Below, piece by piece: positions 1 to 11,800 of a stretch of 64,000 nucleotides of DNA (its first letter is position 1; the number at the start of each line of letters is the position of its first letter). The notes under the pieces were generated by a model. The model was not told the origin of the DNA. It did no database searches and saw only the letters and a list, made by a program, of their open reading frames with translations. The stretch is from NCBI GenBank assembly GCA_963978905.1, contig OZ022256.1:37124001-37188000 (forward strand), read 5' to 3'. The translations under genes and the position numbers were made by a program. This DNA comes from Trichostrongylus colubriformis. Its lineage: Eukaryota > Nematoda > Chromadorea > Rhabditida > Trichostrongylidae.

Positions 1-552
1 GGGGTATTCGTTTAACGCTTTCTTTCCATACCCGAGCATCTTCGTTTCATGATCTCTCATAACTTTTGCAGCTGTTGCTTTGTTTATTTCAGTTTGAGTT
101 TCTCTCTGTCATGTCTTTCCAGACTCTTTCCAGTTTTTGTTCTTCTACCGCACACTATTGGGATCTGTTTTAAGCCCCCAGCAATATTGGTTTTGACAGA
201 ACTCAGCTCTTTCTCCTTGATGACTTCGCAACATCTCAGATGCTCCGCTCATGTAGAAACCATATTATCATAACACTTATCACTGGTGATTTTGAAGAAG
301 CCGTAGGAAGCTTTTACGGTCAAGGCTTCTCACTATGGGTGAAAAGTGTTCTCGACACGAATAAGACAGTAGTACCTAGCGGTACTATGTTGGCGACGCA
401 CTATTGTAGCACAGCGACCGGGATCGCGACAGGACGCTTTTTGGCCAGTAGAACCCCTTCTCCTCGTGCGTGACCAGAACTTTGACTCATTAAAGGGAAG
501 TAGTCCCATAAAGGAATTCTCTGGGAGAATCCGAATACAATTTGAATATATA
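1..552. other. Gene-free stretch
   Basis: I see no supported gene here. The open frames are short, without splice context or recognisable motifs. Positions 490-552 run into the palindromic mariner derivative that begins at 553. Confidence 0.4.
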
Positions 553-1187
553 GGGTAGTCTAAAAAGTTTTTTCGTATTTTCAAATACCGATTTTCCCTC
601 CAACTGCTTCCCAGCAATCTCTTCTGTACGTACACATGTAGTGCAAGTCCACACGCATCTATAGGTATTATTGTCTTCCATCTCCCGAATAACCCTTTTC
701 GGCAAAATAAACATATCAACGGTCAACCTCACTTTCAATACAAAAATTATAAAAAAATTTTTCTTTGAATGGCATTAGACAGGGAAAGGAAAAGGTGAAA
801 ATCCGATGGAGCAAGATCAGGGCTATAAGGTGGATGGGGCAGCAATTTTTATCCAAGCTCGAGAATTTTTTGGCGAGTCATTTTTTCAATAGTGGTAAAA
901 ATTTTTTTAAAATTTTTTTTAAGAAATGTTTTTGAGCTTGGATAAAAATTGCTGCCTCATAGCCCTGATCTTGCTCCATCGAATTATCACCTTTTTCTTT
1001 CCCTGTCTGACGCCATCAAAAAAAATTAGAATTGAAAATGAGGGGTTATCCGGGAGATGGAAAACAACAATACCTATAGATGCGTGTGAACTTGTACTAC
1101 ATATATATGTACAGAGGAAATTTTGTGGAAAGCAGTTTTGAGGGCAAAAGCGGTATTTAAAAATACAAAAAGACTTTTTAGACTACC
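553..1187. mobile_element. Palindromic mariner-derived element, copy 1
   Basis: The left half (from 553) is the reverse complement of the right half (to 1187), with TA on both sides (551-552 and 1188-1189), the target duplication expected of Tc1/mariner. The outermost bases read GGTAGTCTAAAAAG inward from each end. Both arms encode the C-terminal end of a mariner transposase, pointing outward. In the right arm the frame near 930-1015 reads SPDLAPSNYHLF after an in-frame stop. In the left arm the reverse strand near 870-770 gives [16 protein letters not shown]. The rest of the transposase is missing from both arms, so the element cannot encode its own mobility. A second copy lies at 31506-32174. 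Confidence 0.8.
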
Positions 1188-1453
1188 TAATAAATGGGCC
1201 GGTCGATTGGCATGCAATTGATTGTAGTACAGGCTGTTGCCTCATATGGCATCCTATGTTCTAGTGCCTATGTGTCAATTGAGCAATTGATCAAGGCGAA
1301 TGTGAATGATGCACATGACTCTACGATGCTTGAGCGGTCTGAATGCCGTGCTTGATCGGCGAAATGACTCCGGCAGCCACATCCGTCCAAAATCGCGTCA
1401 TCAAGCCTCAGAATACCGTCTAGCATTCCCGTTTCGCATGCTTTCCGGGGGTA

Positions 1454-1600
1454 TAGGTTGGAACACACGAATCTAGGCCTCGGCCTGTGACAACCTCTGG
1501 CATTTGCCCTGACACAAATTACTGAGACAAATTGTTTATGTGAATCCTATCCTCATTGCACATCTGCTCCGTTGTATTGATGACTGATGATGTATAAAGG
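1454..1600. repeat. Dispersed repeat family A, copy 1
   Basis: This segment carries the motif GGTTGGAACACACGAATCTA followed by a 'CTGTGACAACCTCTGGC-TTTGCCCTG' type core. Related copies lie at 13125-13310, 14381-14568 and 25413-25600, with fragments near 12925, 55187 and 58260 (opposite strand). The most complete copy is an inverted-repeat element, so this is probably a degraded non-autonomous DNA transposon. Confidence 0.6.
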
Positions 1601-2814
1601 ATGTATATGATGATTTAAGGGATGAGCATGGTCTTCGAGTGACCTAGTGACCCTACTGACCGTGTGTCCCAACCGTCACCCGCCTTTCCCAGTAACAAGT
1701 GTGTGGTGGTGTGTCGTTCCTCTCACTCCTTCCTTTCAGTGATGCATCTAACACGCCAAATAGATGTGTTCTCTTGTTTTGTTCCTTTCTTTCACTGCAG
1801 GCCCATGAACCTACCCAACTCAATTCCTTTCAAAATCAAAAGTTACACGCAGATCCATCGCACCCATTGCTCATCTGCAACATATCAGGTGGATGAATGC
1901 ATGACCCCAGGCAGTGTCCGTGTCCTTCTGTACTTACACCGTTTATAAATAGACCTGTGAAATGTACCCATTGCTCAGAGGATCTTAAGGATGTTGCAGT
2001 TGATCACTGCAAAGGAGTGATTGTTCAACCGAAAGCTGCTTTTCTTAGGTCACGTAGGAGCTCGCTACCGACCTCTATATATGTGGTGCGCAGCAGCACT
2101 TCGTCATGGCTTTTTCAAACTAAGCATCTTGGACCGCTCTCAGATCCTCGTACGGATGTGGCTCTCGATCATCCACTAGTAAAGCAATTCCTCCATAGCA
2201 TACCATTTTGGCACTGCCAACACAAACACGTGCTTAGATTCCGGGCGAATCATTTCCATTGGTGGTCAAATCGTATGCGCACAGCAATTCTCTCAGATAA
2301 GCCGACAGTCTCACGAGGATGAATGACAGTTGCTGTTTGCAAAACGTATTGCCCTTTTTCTTTGGAGTATGTGGAGGCGGACGGCGCTGCGTTAGCCGAC
2401 CTCTTCCAAAGCATCTCGTATTTGCTAAGCGCTGGCAATGCGTATCTTCCGTCTTAAACCGCCCTACAACACGCGCTAGCGTCTTGCTGCGTTCTTCTCT
2501 TCTGAAATACTTGCGTTCCTTTCTCGTATCACGGTTAATATCGGCGGAAATGTGGAGTGTTCGTTCATATGGAGCACTACATTCTCAAAAGTATCACTTC
2601 ATCTTATCGAGCATAAATTTGATAGTGCGGCTCATATGTGAGTTGTCAGAATGCTTTTTTTTTATGACTGACGGTTTCTGCTCATCGAAGATTTCAAGGA
2701 AATCTGCTGGATTTTTTTTTTGTGATGCCAATTGACGTTAGTCGTACCAATGAATCCACCTGACTACGCTTATTTACCACCAGCGGAGAAAGAATTTCTT
2801 TTTAAAGACAGTGT
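1601..2814. other. Gene-free stretch
   Basis: There are several overlapping short open frames on both strands (for example 1897-2322 and 2319-2735 on +). None shows a recognisable domain, a convincing exon boundary or consistent coding character. I call no gene. Confidence 0.35.
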
Positions 2815-3330
2815 TAGGGGTAATGTGGGTGATAAGGAATCCCCAAGAGGAGCCATTCACTCGAAAACTACGGGTCTGGAAAGCCTGTTTGCGGCGAAAT
2901 CCCCCGCGAAAGGGGCGCTTCGAAGCTGTGGCAGAGGCGGCCTTTTCAGCTCCAGCCGCCTTACTTAGCTTGGTCCGCCTCCTAGCGAGTGATTGGCTGG
3001 GGTGAGAATGGGAGGTATTTCGGCCCGATTTCTCAGTCTTGCTTCAAAGCTCACTCCAGAAAAAGGATGCTTCCTCACTCCCGAATATCTCTCAGTGTTT
3101 ACGACATAGCAACCCCCAATGGAAAACTCGCCCGGACCACCCACCTCTTCACGGGAAAGCTTCACGTCGGGTAACACCAGTGGGATAGGGTCCTTTTTCT
3201 CAGGTCTTCGACTATTTCCATCCGTTTTTTCTTCAGTTTCCTGTTACTAGGCATCTCGACTTTCATATTCACTGCTTCTTCTACTTTTCTGCCGAATTCC
3301 CCCAAACACTGCCTTGAATTCATTGTATAA
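2815..3330. repeat. Dispersed repeat R1, copy 1
   Basis: This is a direct, diverged repeat of 4551-5083. Shared landmarks are GGGGTAATGTGG at the left, GGCGAAATCCC near 2895 and 4630, AGCTCACTCCAGAAAA near 3049 and 4818, and TTACTAGGCATCTCGACTTT near 3244 and 5010. Matches occur in blocks separated by diverged sequence. Short open frames on the minus strand share a few residues, but no known protein is recognised. Confidence 0.7.
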
Positions 3331-4550
3331 TTCTGTAAAATTCGACATGTGCAGTGATCCAAACGCATTATTGTCAGAAAATTATGTCTCACGGGGTCCA
3401 TGGAGACACGCCATATCCAAAAACGTGATAAGTTGAGTTTCATCAGAACATATGGAAATTTTCGTTTTCCCCTTTTCGCTGTCCTCTTCGTGATTTAATG
3501 GCAATCAATTACGAATGCGTGAATGCTCAGTTAGCCTGAGGCGGCAGTTTGTTTCTGTTTATGGTGCATACACAGTGACACACCAGATATTTATTATATT
3601 TATCTTTCCTGCTAAGCTCATTATTGTCGCCACTTTCATATCATTACGTGTGTAGATGGAGGTGGGTATAGTTAGGATCCTTCCAAGATGCTATATCTTA
3701 TACGTGTCTTTAGTACTACAGCCAGCTAGAAACTTTGTTGCGAATTAAAATGAAAATGAAAGAGGAATTCTATGATTTTATTGCAGACGGACAAAAACTT
3801 CTGTTACCCATGGAGCTGCATTTTTAATATAAATGTGTCCAACACATTGAATTGTGTGCAGCAATTCACAGCCACCAGTTGGGTTGCTCTAAAGGATCAC
3901 AGTTACCTAATCAGGGCTCGATGCTTCCGCTGTAGTTGAAAACTCCGTCCTTTAGGCACTGAAAGAGGTTGCTTACGATCATGGTTTTGCTAGACTAACC
4001 AGGACCGCGAAGACATTCTCATGGGAAAAACCTCCCCATCTTAACTCTGCCATGTGCACCTGGCACACCATAGTGTAAACCGATTGAGTACTGCGGTGGA
4101 CGGAGTCATGGTCGCAGCCTGGCTTTTTGCTGTGATCCAGAGGGCGCGAAATCCCGTCCCCAACAAAGAATAATGACAGAGCGATCCTATTTCTTTCTGT
4201 TCTGCTCGCCTCTGATATTTTTCCACTGCAGCACTACATATACCCCCAACTTCAAATCCAACAATCTACCAAATTACCTGTCCTTTGAGGGCAAATTGCC
4301 ATGTCACCTCGATAATTTTGTGTCGAAACAAATTTTCACTATGAGTAATATAGGCCTAAAGTATGGTGCATGTGTACCGAAGCTAATAATAACGATTTCA
4401 GAGAATCCCATAGGGATCATTGAAGTGGCAAAGCATACATAAGTATGCACACTCTTTGAGTAAAGCGTGGGTAATATTAAAGGTAAGAGTAAGTAGAGCA
4501 GGGTAATATCACCTTTGACGAGGTTATACGTCCGAGATATCAAACACAGC
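3331..4550. other. Gene-free spacer between R1 copies
   Basis: I see no gene here. The long minus-strand open frame at 4304-5041 overlaps the R1 repeat and has no recognisable domain. Confidence 0.35.
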
Positions 4551-5083
4551 ATAAGGGGTAATGTGGCTATCGAGGGATCCTCAAAAGAAATCATATACAT
4601 GGAAGCGATTGGGGTAAGAAGGCTATCTGTGGCGAAATCCCGGCGAAAAAGCGCGACTCCGAGCTGTAGAAACGGCGCAACGGATAAGAGCTGACGCCGT
4701 TGGATGGTCTGCCCCGCCTCCAAGCTACGTATACCTGGTTGACTACGATGAGAGCTGCGAAGAATGTGCGGTGCGATCGTAGGTTTCGCGGCGCGCTTTC
4801 GCAGTTTTAGCCTGGAGCTCACTCCAGAAAACAGATGCTGTCGCGTTTCCAAACATTCCCTTGTATTTACTTGTAGCATGCCATTGGAAATTTCATTCGG
4901 AGTATCCGCCTCTCGACGGAAAGGTCGTCCGCGTTGATGATCAACGAGAGAACTGTGTCCTATTTCTCGGATCCTTGGCCATTTCCATTCATTTTTTTTC
5001 ACTGTTGCAAGGTTACTAGGCATCTCGACTTTTGGATTCACTACTTCTTTTACTTTTCCTCCAAATTTCTTCTAGTGATGCCT
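4551..5083. repeat. Dispersed repeat R1, copy 2
   Basis: This is the second direct copy of the repeat at 2815-3330. It contains most of the longest open frame of the window (minus, 4304-5041, 245 codons). Because the frame lies largely inside repetitive sequence and shows no domain, I treat it as chance. Confidence 0.7.
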
Positions 5084-6344
5084 TTAAACGAGTGAATCGT
5101 CATCTCGCCAAAGCCATTGAAGGGAAGTTGCAAGAGTTCCGTCTGAAATGCAGCTCCTTGCGATGATCTGAACGGTCTGCAGCTGATCGTAACGTCAGTA
5201 ACAAATTTGAGACATCAGGAAGTGACCAAAAAAGGAAGAAGATTTAGAGTATGAAAGGATTTCAGCAGAGTGTAACAAGCCGAAGGACCTTATAATCCAG
5301 TTACTAATCCAGTTATTGAATTATGTAGGTTCTCTGGTCGACTGCTGCCTTGTTCCTCTTCGAATTAGCTCGTGCCACCTCCCTTTCGCTCGCTTCTGAA
5401 GCTTCTTTAATCTCCTACGGATCACATCTCTCACATATCATGTATTTTTATATTAGAATGTAGGGTATTTATCATGATACATGCACCTTGTTTGCGTTTA
5501 TTAATAATTCCTTCCATATTTCACCTCATCTATCTTCTCTTGCATTAGCTCAGGGTTTCACCATGTAGCTCCAAGAAGAAAAGAGAAAATCATAAGTTTG
5601 TCACAGCACCACTTTGAGCAGTTATGGTACAACCTCCCACCCCTCCTCCACCCAAGGACCTCTTCTTCTTGAAGGGTGCCGTGTAAAACTCCTCACACTG
5701 GCGTCACGTGCTGATTGTATCTTCTCAAGGACTTCTGAAAGATTGAGTGGGCGCCATGCATTCTACTTACGTTCGGAGTTGTTGTAGCATTGATTACTAT
5801 TTTTTATTCAGTTACGATCGCGAGGTATTTGATACATAACAGACCGAGGCTGTTTTTTTCGTGGCGCAATTTCGGAACCCTTCATTATCAAACCACTGCA
5901 CCTTCCGTTTTGAACATGAAATCCAGATCTTAGATTAATGTAACACTTACCTTGAATTTTCTAGAGACTGTACTCTTGCCTGAATATTTTCGAGAGTGAT
6001 TTATCATGAAAAGCCCAAAAAAATTGAAATGTCGTCATCGGGCTCGTTCTTTCAGAGTCAAGGTAGTTTAATGTGCAAATATTGAAACTGACAAACAAAG
6101 TGCAATGTACTATGACGTTTCTCCATTCTTTCCTTCCCTGACGCTTTCTTCGCTTCAATCGTTCTTTTCTTATCGTGCAATAGTATCCTACTTTATATAC
6201 AATCGGCTAAGTGTGTCTGTTGGTGTGTGTGTCTGTTTGACCGGAAATTCATATCTCGCGTCGCAGCAAAGATAGGATCATGAATTTTGGACATGATATA
6301 GGGGGTGGTAAGAAGGGGATCCCAGCAGTGGTGAATCGAAAGTG
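5084..6344. other. Gene-free stretch
   Basis: AT-rich sequence with short open frames only, and no exon signals I would trust. It ends with a GTGTGTCTGTTTGACCGG motif near 6220 that also resembles the left flank of the 117-bp minisatellite at 10.2 kb. Confidence 0.35.
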
Positions 6345-6680
6345 ATAGCAGCTGATAAAGGCTGATAAGGAGCCTCGAAAGGCTAATATCGCCAAATCAA
6401 TTTTGCCTTCCGGGTCGATCCTAGAGCGCCCTTACTCATAGAAGTTTTGAGGGGTGGGACGGGCACATCAATGGTGGGTGATCCAAACTGATAACGGTTG
6501 ATAAGATTGATAAGGAGCGTCGAAAGGCTAATGTCGCCAAATCTGTTTCGCTCTTCCGTCTGACAGTGGAGTGTTCTCACAGGTATTACAGGGTACGGCG
6601 AACTCAATGACGACTTTGCGAAGCTGATAACGGTTCACATGGAGTGATAAGAACCATAAGCAAATGGGGAAGGGTGAAAT
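6345..6680. repeat. Short minisatellite, about 145-bp unit
   Basis: Two to three degenerate direct repeats. The phrase GATAAGGAGC-TCGAAAGGCTAAT-TCGCCAAATC starts at 6364 and again at 6509. A third, weaker unit follows near 6620. The minus-strand open frames across it are products of the repetition. Confidence 0.65.
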
Positions 6681-8040
6681 CCGGTATACCGCTCGCACTA
6701 CTATACGACTGCTGTAGTAATTGCGTCTGATGCCCAGTATCATTGAGTGAACATATTTTGTTCATGTTCTGATATCTGATGCGGATGTATCAACCGCTAA
6801 ATTGCCTAGCGTTTCAGATAATGTTGCATGTCTTTCGATATTGCTATCTACGTGGATGATCAAGACACGATATACATTTGTGATAGCAAAGCAAGCGACT
6901 CATTCTTTCATGCCGTGCTAACAACTATGCTGGGTATTGACCGCTAGACTATGTGGAATTCCAAATAGTGATGCATGGTCACAGGAACATAAGCATCTAT
7001 AACCGGCATACGGATCTACCAGCTATGTGTAGAAAGTAGATGCTCAGCAAGAAGGCAACATTACCATTTCCCCGTTACATATTTCTATTGAGGAAATTAA
7101 ATAAAATTAAATAATGAATAATTCGCACAGTACTGTGCGATAGCCCAACTGGTTCATTTAAATATTGATAAAGAGATCTACCCACAATCAGGAGTTGATT
7201 TGTAGATAAACACTGTCCTGAGGTTTATGTGAACTGAGTCATCAACAGCAGGCGCTTCAGCACATTATAGACATTATCTAATAGTTCCTTTCCTATGATT
7301 CTTCTGTCGCTCGAGTGATGCAGTGCGCAGATAGCGATAACGGTGTTTCGAGGTGTACTTTAAAAACCTTTCCTGAGCCTCAAGAGCAATGTCGATCCCT
7401 GATATTCAGAAACCAACATTTCCAAGGATAGAAATCAAAGTCAAAAGTTGGAATTGAACGGTGTAGAGCCACGATACAGCCACTTCCTAGTGAACAAAGA
7501 GGACGCTCGCGCGCCATAACTCCTATAGGCTCTACATGCGCCAAATCCGCACAAATTTGAAGGAGACTTAGATCAAAATTCTGGAGAGTGTGTGGAAATC
7601 GCACGGTCCTCCTATCAATTTACAGAGGTGGGCGTTAGAACTGTCACTAGGTCACCGCGCCAGCCCTTGCCTCTGCTCCTAATGTGCCTAGATGTACGGT
7701 GCTAAAGCACATCAATATCGCAGTGTCCTTGAAATTAACAAACCAATGTAAGGTTACGGAAGGTAGGTGAGGAACAAAAACGGTGAGAAAGATTACCACA
7801 GTCGATGGAACTGGTCAGTCTGTAACATGTGAGTGATTAGCACTTCCCTTCGAGCCCCACCCACTGGAATTAACTACAAGATGCATGAGTGCACGCCAAG
7901 AGGGTCGATCGGTCTAATTTTCACGCGGCCGCCCGCGGTGAGCGGCGGTGCGAGTGTGAGTCGTTTGCAGCTTGATCTGTTGAAACAGCAACAACAATAA
8001 CATGGACAAACTTCCGAGGCCTAACCTCTCCTCCGTCTGA
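6681..8040. other. Gene-free stretch
   Basis: I found no supported feature. The minus-strand open frame at 7921-8226 is composed largely of the hairpin that follows. Confidence 0.35.
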
Positions 8041-8116
8041 AATACCCCATCGACTAGTAATGCAAGGAGGGGCTAAAGGGATAGCCCCTCCTTGCATTAC
8101 TAGTCGATGGGGTATT
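8041..8116. repeat. Perfect 35-bp inverted repeat (hairpin)
   Basis: Positions 8041-8075 and 8082-8116 are exact reverse complements, separated by six bases (AAGGGA). Part of the arm plus the sequence after it (CTCGAG...TTTCGTTCTTTCTC near 8150) recurs at 13316-13437, so the hairpin is the end or core of a dispersed element. Confidence 0.9.
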
Positions 8117-8205
8117 GGCGGGGGGGGGGAGGGGGTCGGGTATTTATTTCTCGAGTTTTTCGCCGTTCGATTTCGTTCTTTCTCGCTTACTGCTTGGAAA
8201 TTCGT
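8085..8205 (+). repeat. Dispersed repeat H, copy 1
   Basis: This block starts in the right arm of the hairpin and shares ATCGACTAGTAATGCAA and the downstream TCGAG-TTTCGCC-TTCG-TTTCTC pattern with 13316-13437. It lies upstream of the chemoreceptor, and the second copy lies in that gene's second intron. Confidence 0.55.
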
Positions 8206-8855
8206 TCGTTTCCCTTCAACTGACAATGTCTAAACCCTACTTTTCTTCTACCATTCATCAAATCTGCTGGCTTTATTTTGTGCTGACCTTAGGTATGACG
8301 TCGGCACACCGCAGAATGACTACGAGTGTACTAGGCAGACGTTGAGATAAGTGGGAGGTGCTATTACATCCTTAAATTGATATTGCTAGTCAATTAACTG
8401 CTCACCTTCTTGAGTGGGACTCACTTGTGCACGGACAGATAGACTTACATATGTATGCACCTACCGGGATAGCGACAGACATTCCGCCTAGCAGACACAC
8501 AAATTTAGTGTAAAGGAATGATTATGAGCAGAACGCAGCAATCAGTAGAGCATGTGACATAGCGCACAAGGAATAACGTTGGTGAAGATATTTCGATTCC
8601 AAAAGGCCATATTGCTCGACAAATGGTCCGAACTTCATGCTTCGCTCGAGGTGCTCATAAGCGCAGGCAGGAAAACGATCTTTTCCTTGGAGACCTGTTC
8701 TGGCCACTGAACAGGTTTCGTCGAAGAACTCAACGCTTCTGGAATTGTGCTGTAATCTCGGTGTCATGTCTTGTGCAATCTATACCAGTCGGTCATGTTC
8801 TGCGTGTTTATCAATGCCATTTGAATCCATTTCCGCTTGGCATACAACTTCACTA

Positions 8856-8865
8856 TCCATTTCAG
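8856..8865 (+). other. Probable trans-splice (SL) acceptor
   Basis: ATCCATTTCAG sits five bases before the ATG at 8871 of the chemoreceptor gene. A consensus TTTCAG this close to the first codon with no upstream exon is the usual nematode spliced-leader arrangement. It decides the start, because longer in-frame readings upstream would be outside the mRNA. Confidence 0.5.
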
Positions 8866-8870
8866 TTGCA

Positions 8871-11800
8871 ATGCGGTTTTGTCCATTCGACAATATCACG
8901 GACAGCGATGAGAGCTTGGAATCATCATGCTGTATGGACTATGAGACGTCCATCGATCTTTTCTACAGAGCGGTACAAGCTCTCCACGTGGTCACCGGTG
9001 CTCTTGGCCTTTATTTTACGCTTTATTACATCGTCAAGTATTCTTCGAAGCACTTCTTGCCACAAAACACAAAGGTAAGGGTAAACTTCATATTTCATCC
9101 CATTGATCTATGCTTCTTCCACATAATTAGGCGGTCTATAAACCATGCCAGGTCACAGGTGGTTCAACCGTCACCGGACCACGACAGAACATGGTTATTG
9201 TAAGGGCCCACACCCTATAAGGGTATCTGTCGCACGGAGGAGAATGTTTACTAACGTCTGCGCGGCTTACTAAGGTCTGCGCGGGCGCTCTGAGGCCTCT
9301 ACCTAACCGCTTACCAGAGAAGACTATTAATAAAGATAATATGAACTATGTGTACTACGCCTTTCTACAAGACACAGAGGTATCATACTACTTTACGACA
9401 TGATATCAATATACTACCGAACACATCTAAGGTTAGGACATTACATGACGAGGATAACGAGAGAGAAAGAGGAAGAGGAAGATGTGAGCGAACAATAACC
9501 ACATAACAACTATCATCGAAATATAGTGTACTCACGGGGACTGGTCGATCTGGAGGTAGCGGTATCCCAGGGGCGAGGGGAAAGGATAGCATGTCCGGTC
9601 CACCAGGCTGGCGTCCTTGTTGTGGATCTTCTTCTTCGGCGACATCAGCTTCGTTCGATTGACATCGAGAGGTGTTGACAGACTGACGGCTCCGGACGAC
9701 GACAGAGCAAACGACTGACTTGACTTGGCGAGAACCTAGCGGAGCGACAGTTTCCCGTGCTACACGTGGCTGAGACCGTTTACGGTAGGCGTTGAACCGT
9801 GATGTTCAAACGACTGCTCTAGCCCCGAGCGCGGTTTCCTATCGGCGCATGCTACAAACCCAGGGAAGGTCTCACGCGACTCACAAGGCGAGCGCTATTT
9901 TTGATACTGCTACGTGAGCATCGAAAAAGTGCAACTTCTGTCTGATCTGTATCAAACTTTTGAAAAGCAACAGGCACCTCCGTGAAAACACACGCAGCAG
10001 TAAGGTAACAAAAAGTGCTACCGCACAGGCAAGGACCGTCGTTTTTCGCCGCTGGTAAACATCTAGGACCTCCACTTCCATTCCATTTAAACAACAATAC
10101 CAATCAAGTTTATTGCGAAGTCTGCCATATTATTCCAATTTAACATACGGGTGAACCCAATGATTACAAGTGAATATCGTACCCTGTATATAAACCAGGA
10201 GTTTGGTGTATTTGTAATGATGTCTGTCTGTCTGACCGGTTCAATTACCCAAGTTTGAGGTACTCGGCACCCGACACACCCTCAGAAATAGGCGGGAAAG
10301 GTCGGCTCAAGCGTGGGTTGGGTGGGACGTAATAGGGGATGTACAGAGCGCACATCGACTTTGTAGATACTGATTGAATCGATAGATATTGATTGGAAAT
10401 ATCGATTTTTGTGCAGAAGGCTGGAAACGGCCTATGGACCATACAACTGAGCGAGTGCCCTCATAGATGTTAAAATTCTACAAAATCATGCGCACCGATC
10501 GATATTGATTGAAAATATCGGTTTTTGTGCAGGGGCTGTAAACGGCTTATGGATCATACTATTGATTAAATGCCCTCATAATTAATCGAAGTTCTACAAC
10601 ATCATGCACACCGATCGATATTGATTGAAAATATCGGTTTTTGTGCAGGGGGCTGGAAACGGCTTAGGGACCATAATATTGGTTAAGTGCCCTCATAGAA
10701 GTTAAAATTCTACAGCACCATGCATCACCGATCGATATTGGTTGAAAATATCGGTTTTTGTGCAGAAGGCTGAATACAGCTCGTGGACCATACTATTGGT
10801 TAAGTGCCCTCATAAAAAATAAAATTCTACAACATCATGCATCACCGATCGATATTGATTGAAGATATCGGTTTTTGTGCAGAAGGCTGAATACAGCTCG
10901 TGGACCATACTATTGGTTAAGTGCCCTCATAAAAGTTGAAATTCTACAACATCACGCATCAGCGATCGATATCGATTGAAAATACCGGGTTTTGTGCAGA
11001 TGGGTGGAAACGGCTTACGGACCATACTCTTGGCTAGGTGACCTCATAGAAACATCATGCATCACCGATCGATATTGATTGAAAATATCGGTTTTTGTGC
11101 AGAAGGCTGAATACAGCTCGTGGACCATACTACTGAGTGAATGCCCTCATAGAAGTTAAAATTCTACAAAATCATGCAACACAGATCGATATTGATTGGA
11201 AATATCGGTTTTTGTTCAGAAGGCTGATAACAGCTCAAGGTCCATACTACTGAGTGAGTGCCCCCATAATGCTTGAAATTTTACATCATCATGCATCACA
11301 TCAATCATACCCTGTATGTGAACCAGGACTTTGGTGTGTTTGTTTGCACGATTGTTTGATTGTCTGCCCGCTCGATTCTCGGTTTTACCAGAAAGACAAG
11401 TGGGGGAGGTCATGTCAGTTTGGACTCGGGTGGGGCATGGTCCAAGATGTACAGAGAGCACATGTACAATGTGAGAGTCCGCCTACAGTGGGCGGAACGT
11501 GCAATAACCATATCGTGCCCACTCATAAAAGATATAACACCGCTCCAGAGCAGTCTAGAGCGCCGGAGAAAGCTGAGGTAATCCGAAGCTGCCAGAGTGA
11601 CAAAAATAATGTCAACCGATCACGGTAGACGGAGCTTAATCAGGATATTTGTCGATAATATCGGTTTGTGCGAAGGGCTGGAAACGGCTTATACACCATA
11701 CCGCTGAGTGAGTACCCTCATAGAAGATAAAATTGTGGAAAATGATCAGCGAGCCACACCAATGAGTGACGCTCCTGCAGAGCTTCAATGAAGTTCTATT

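Noticed and set aside
4304..5041. Longest open frame of the window (minus, 245 codons)
   Set aside because: It lies mostly in dispersed repeat R1, is not conserved in the other copy and shows no domain.
8223..8292. First exon MSKPYFSSTIHQICWLYFVL with a GTATGA donor (signal-peptide-like)
   Set aside because: No following exon was found and the segment adjoins a dispersed repeat.
9190..9600. Solo LTR (TGTAAGGGCCC start, AATAAAG signal)
   Set aside because: No second LTR, target duplication or matching TG...CA boundaries could be found.
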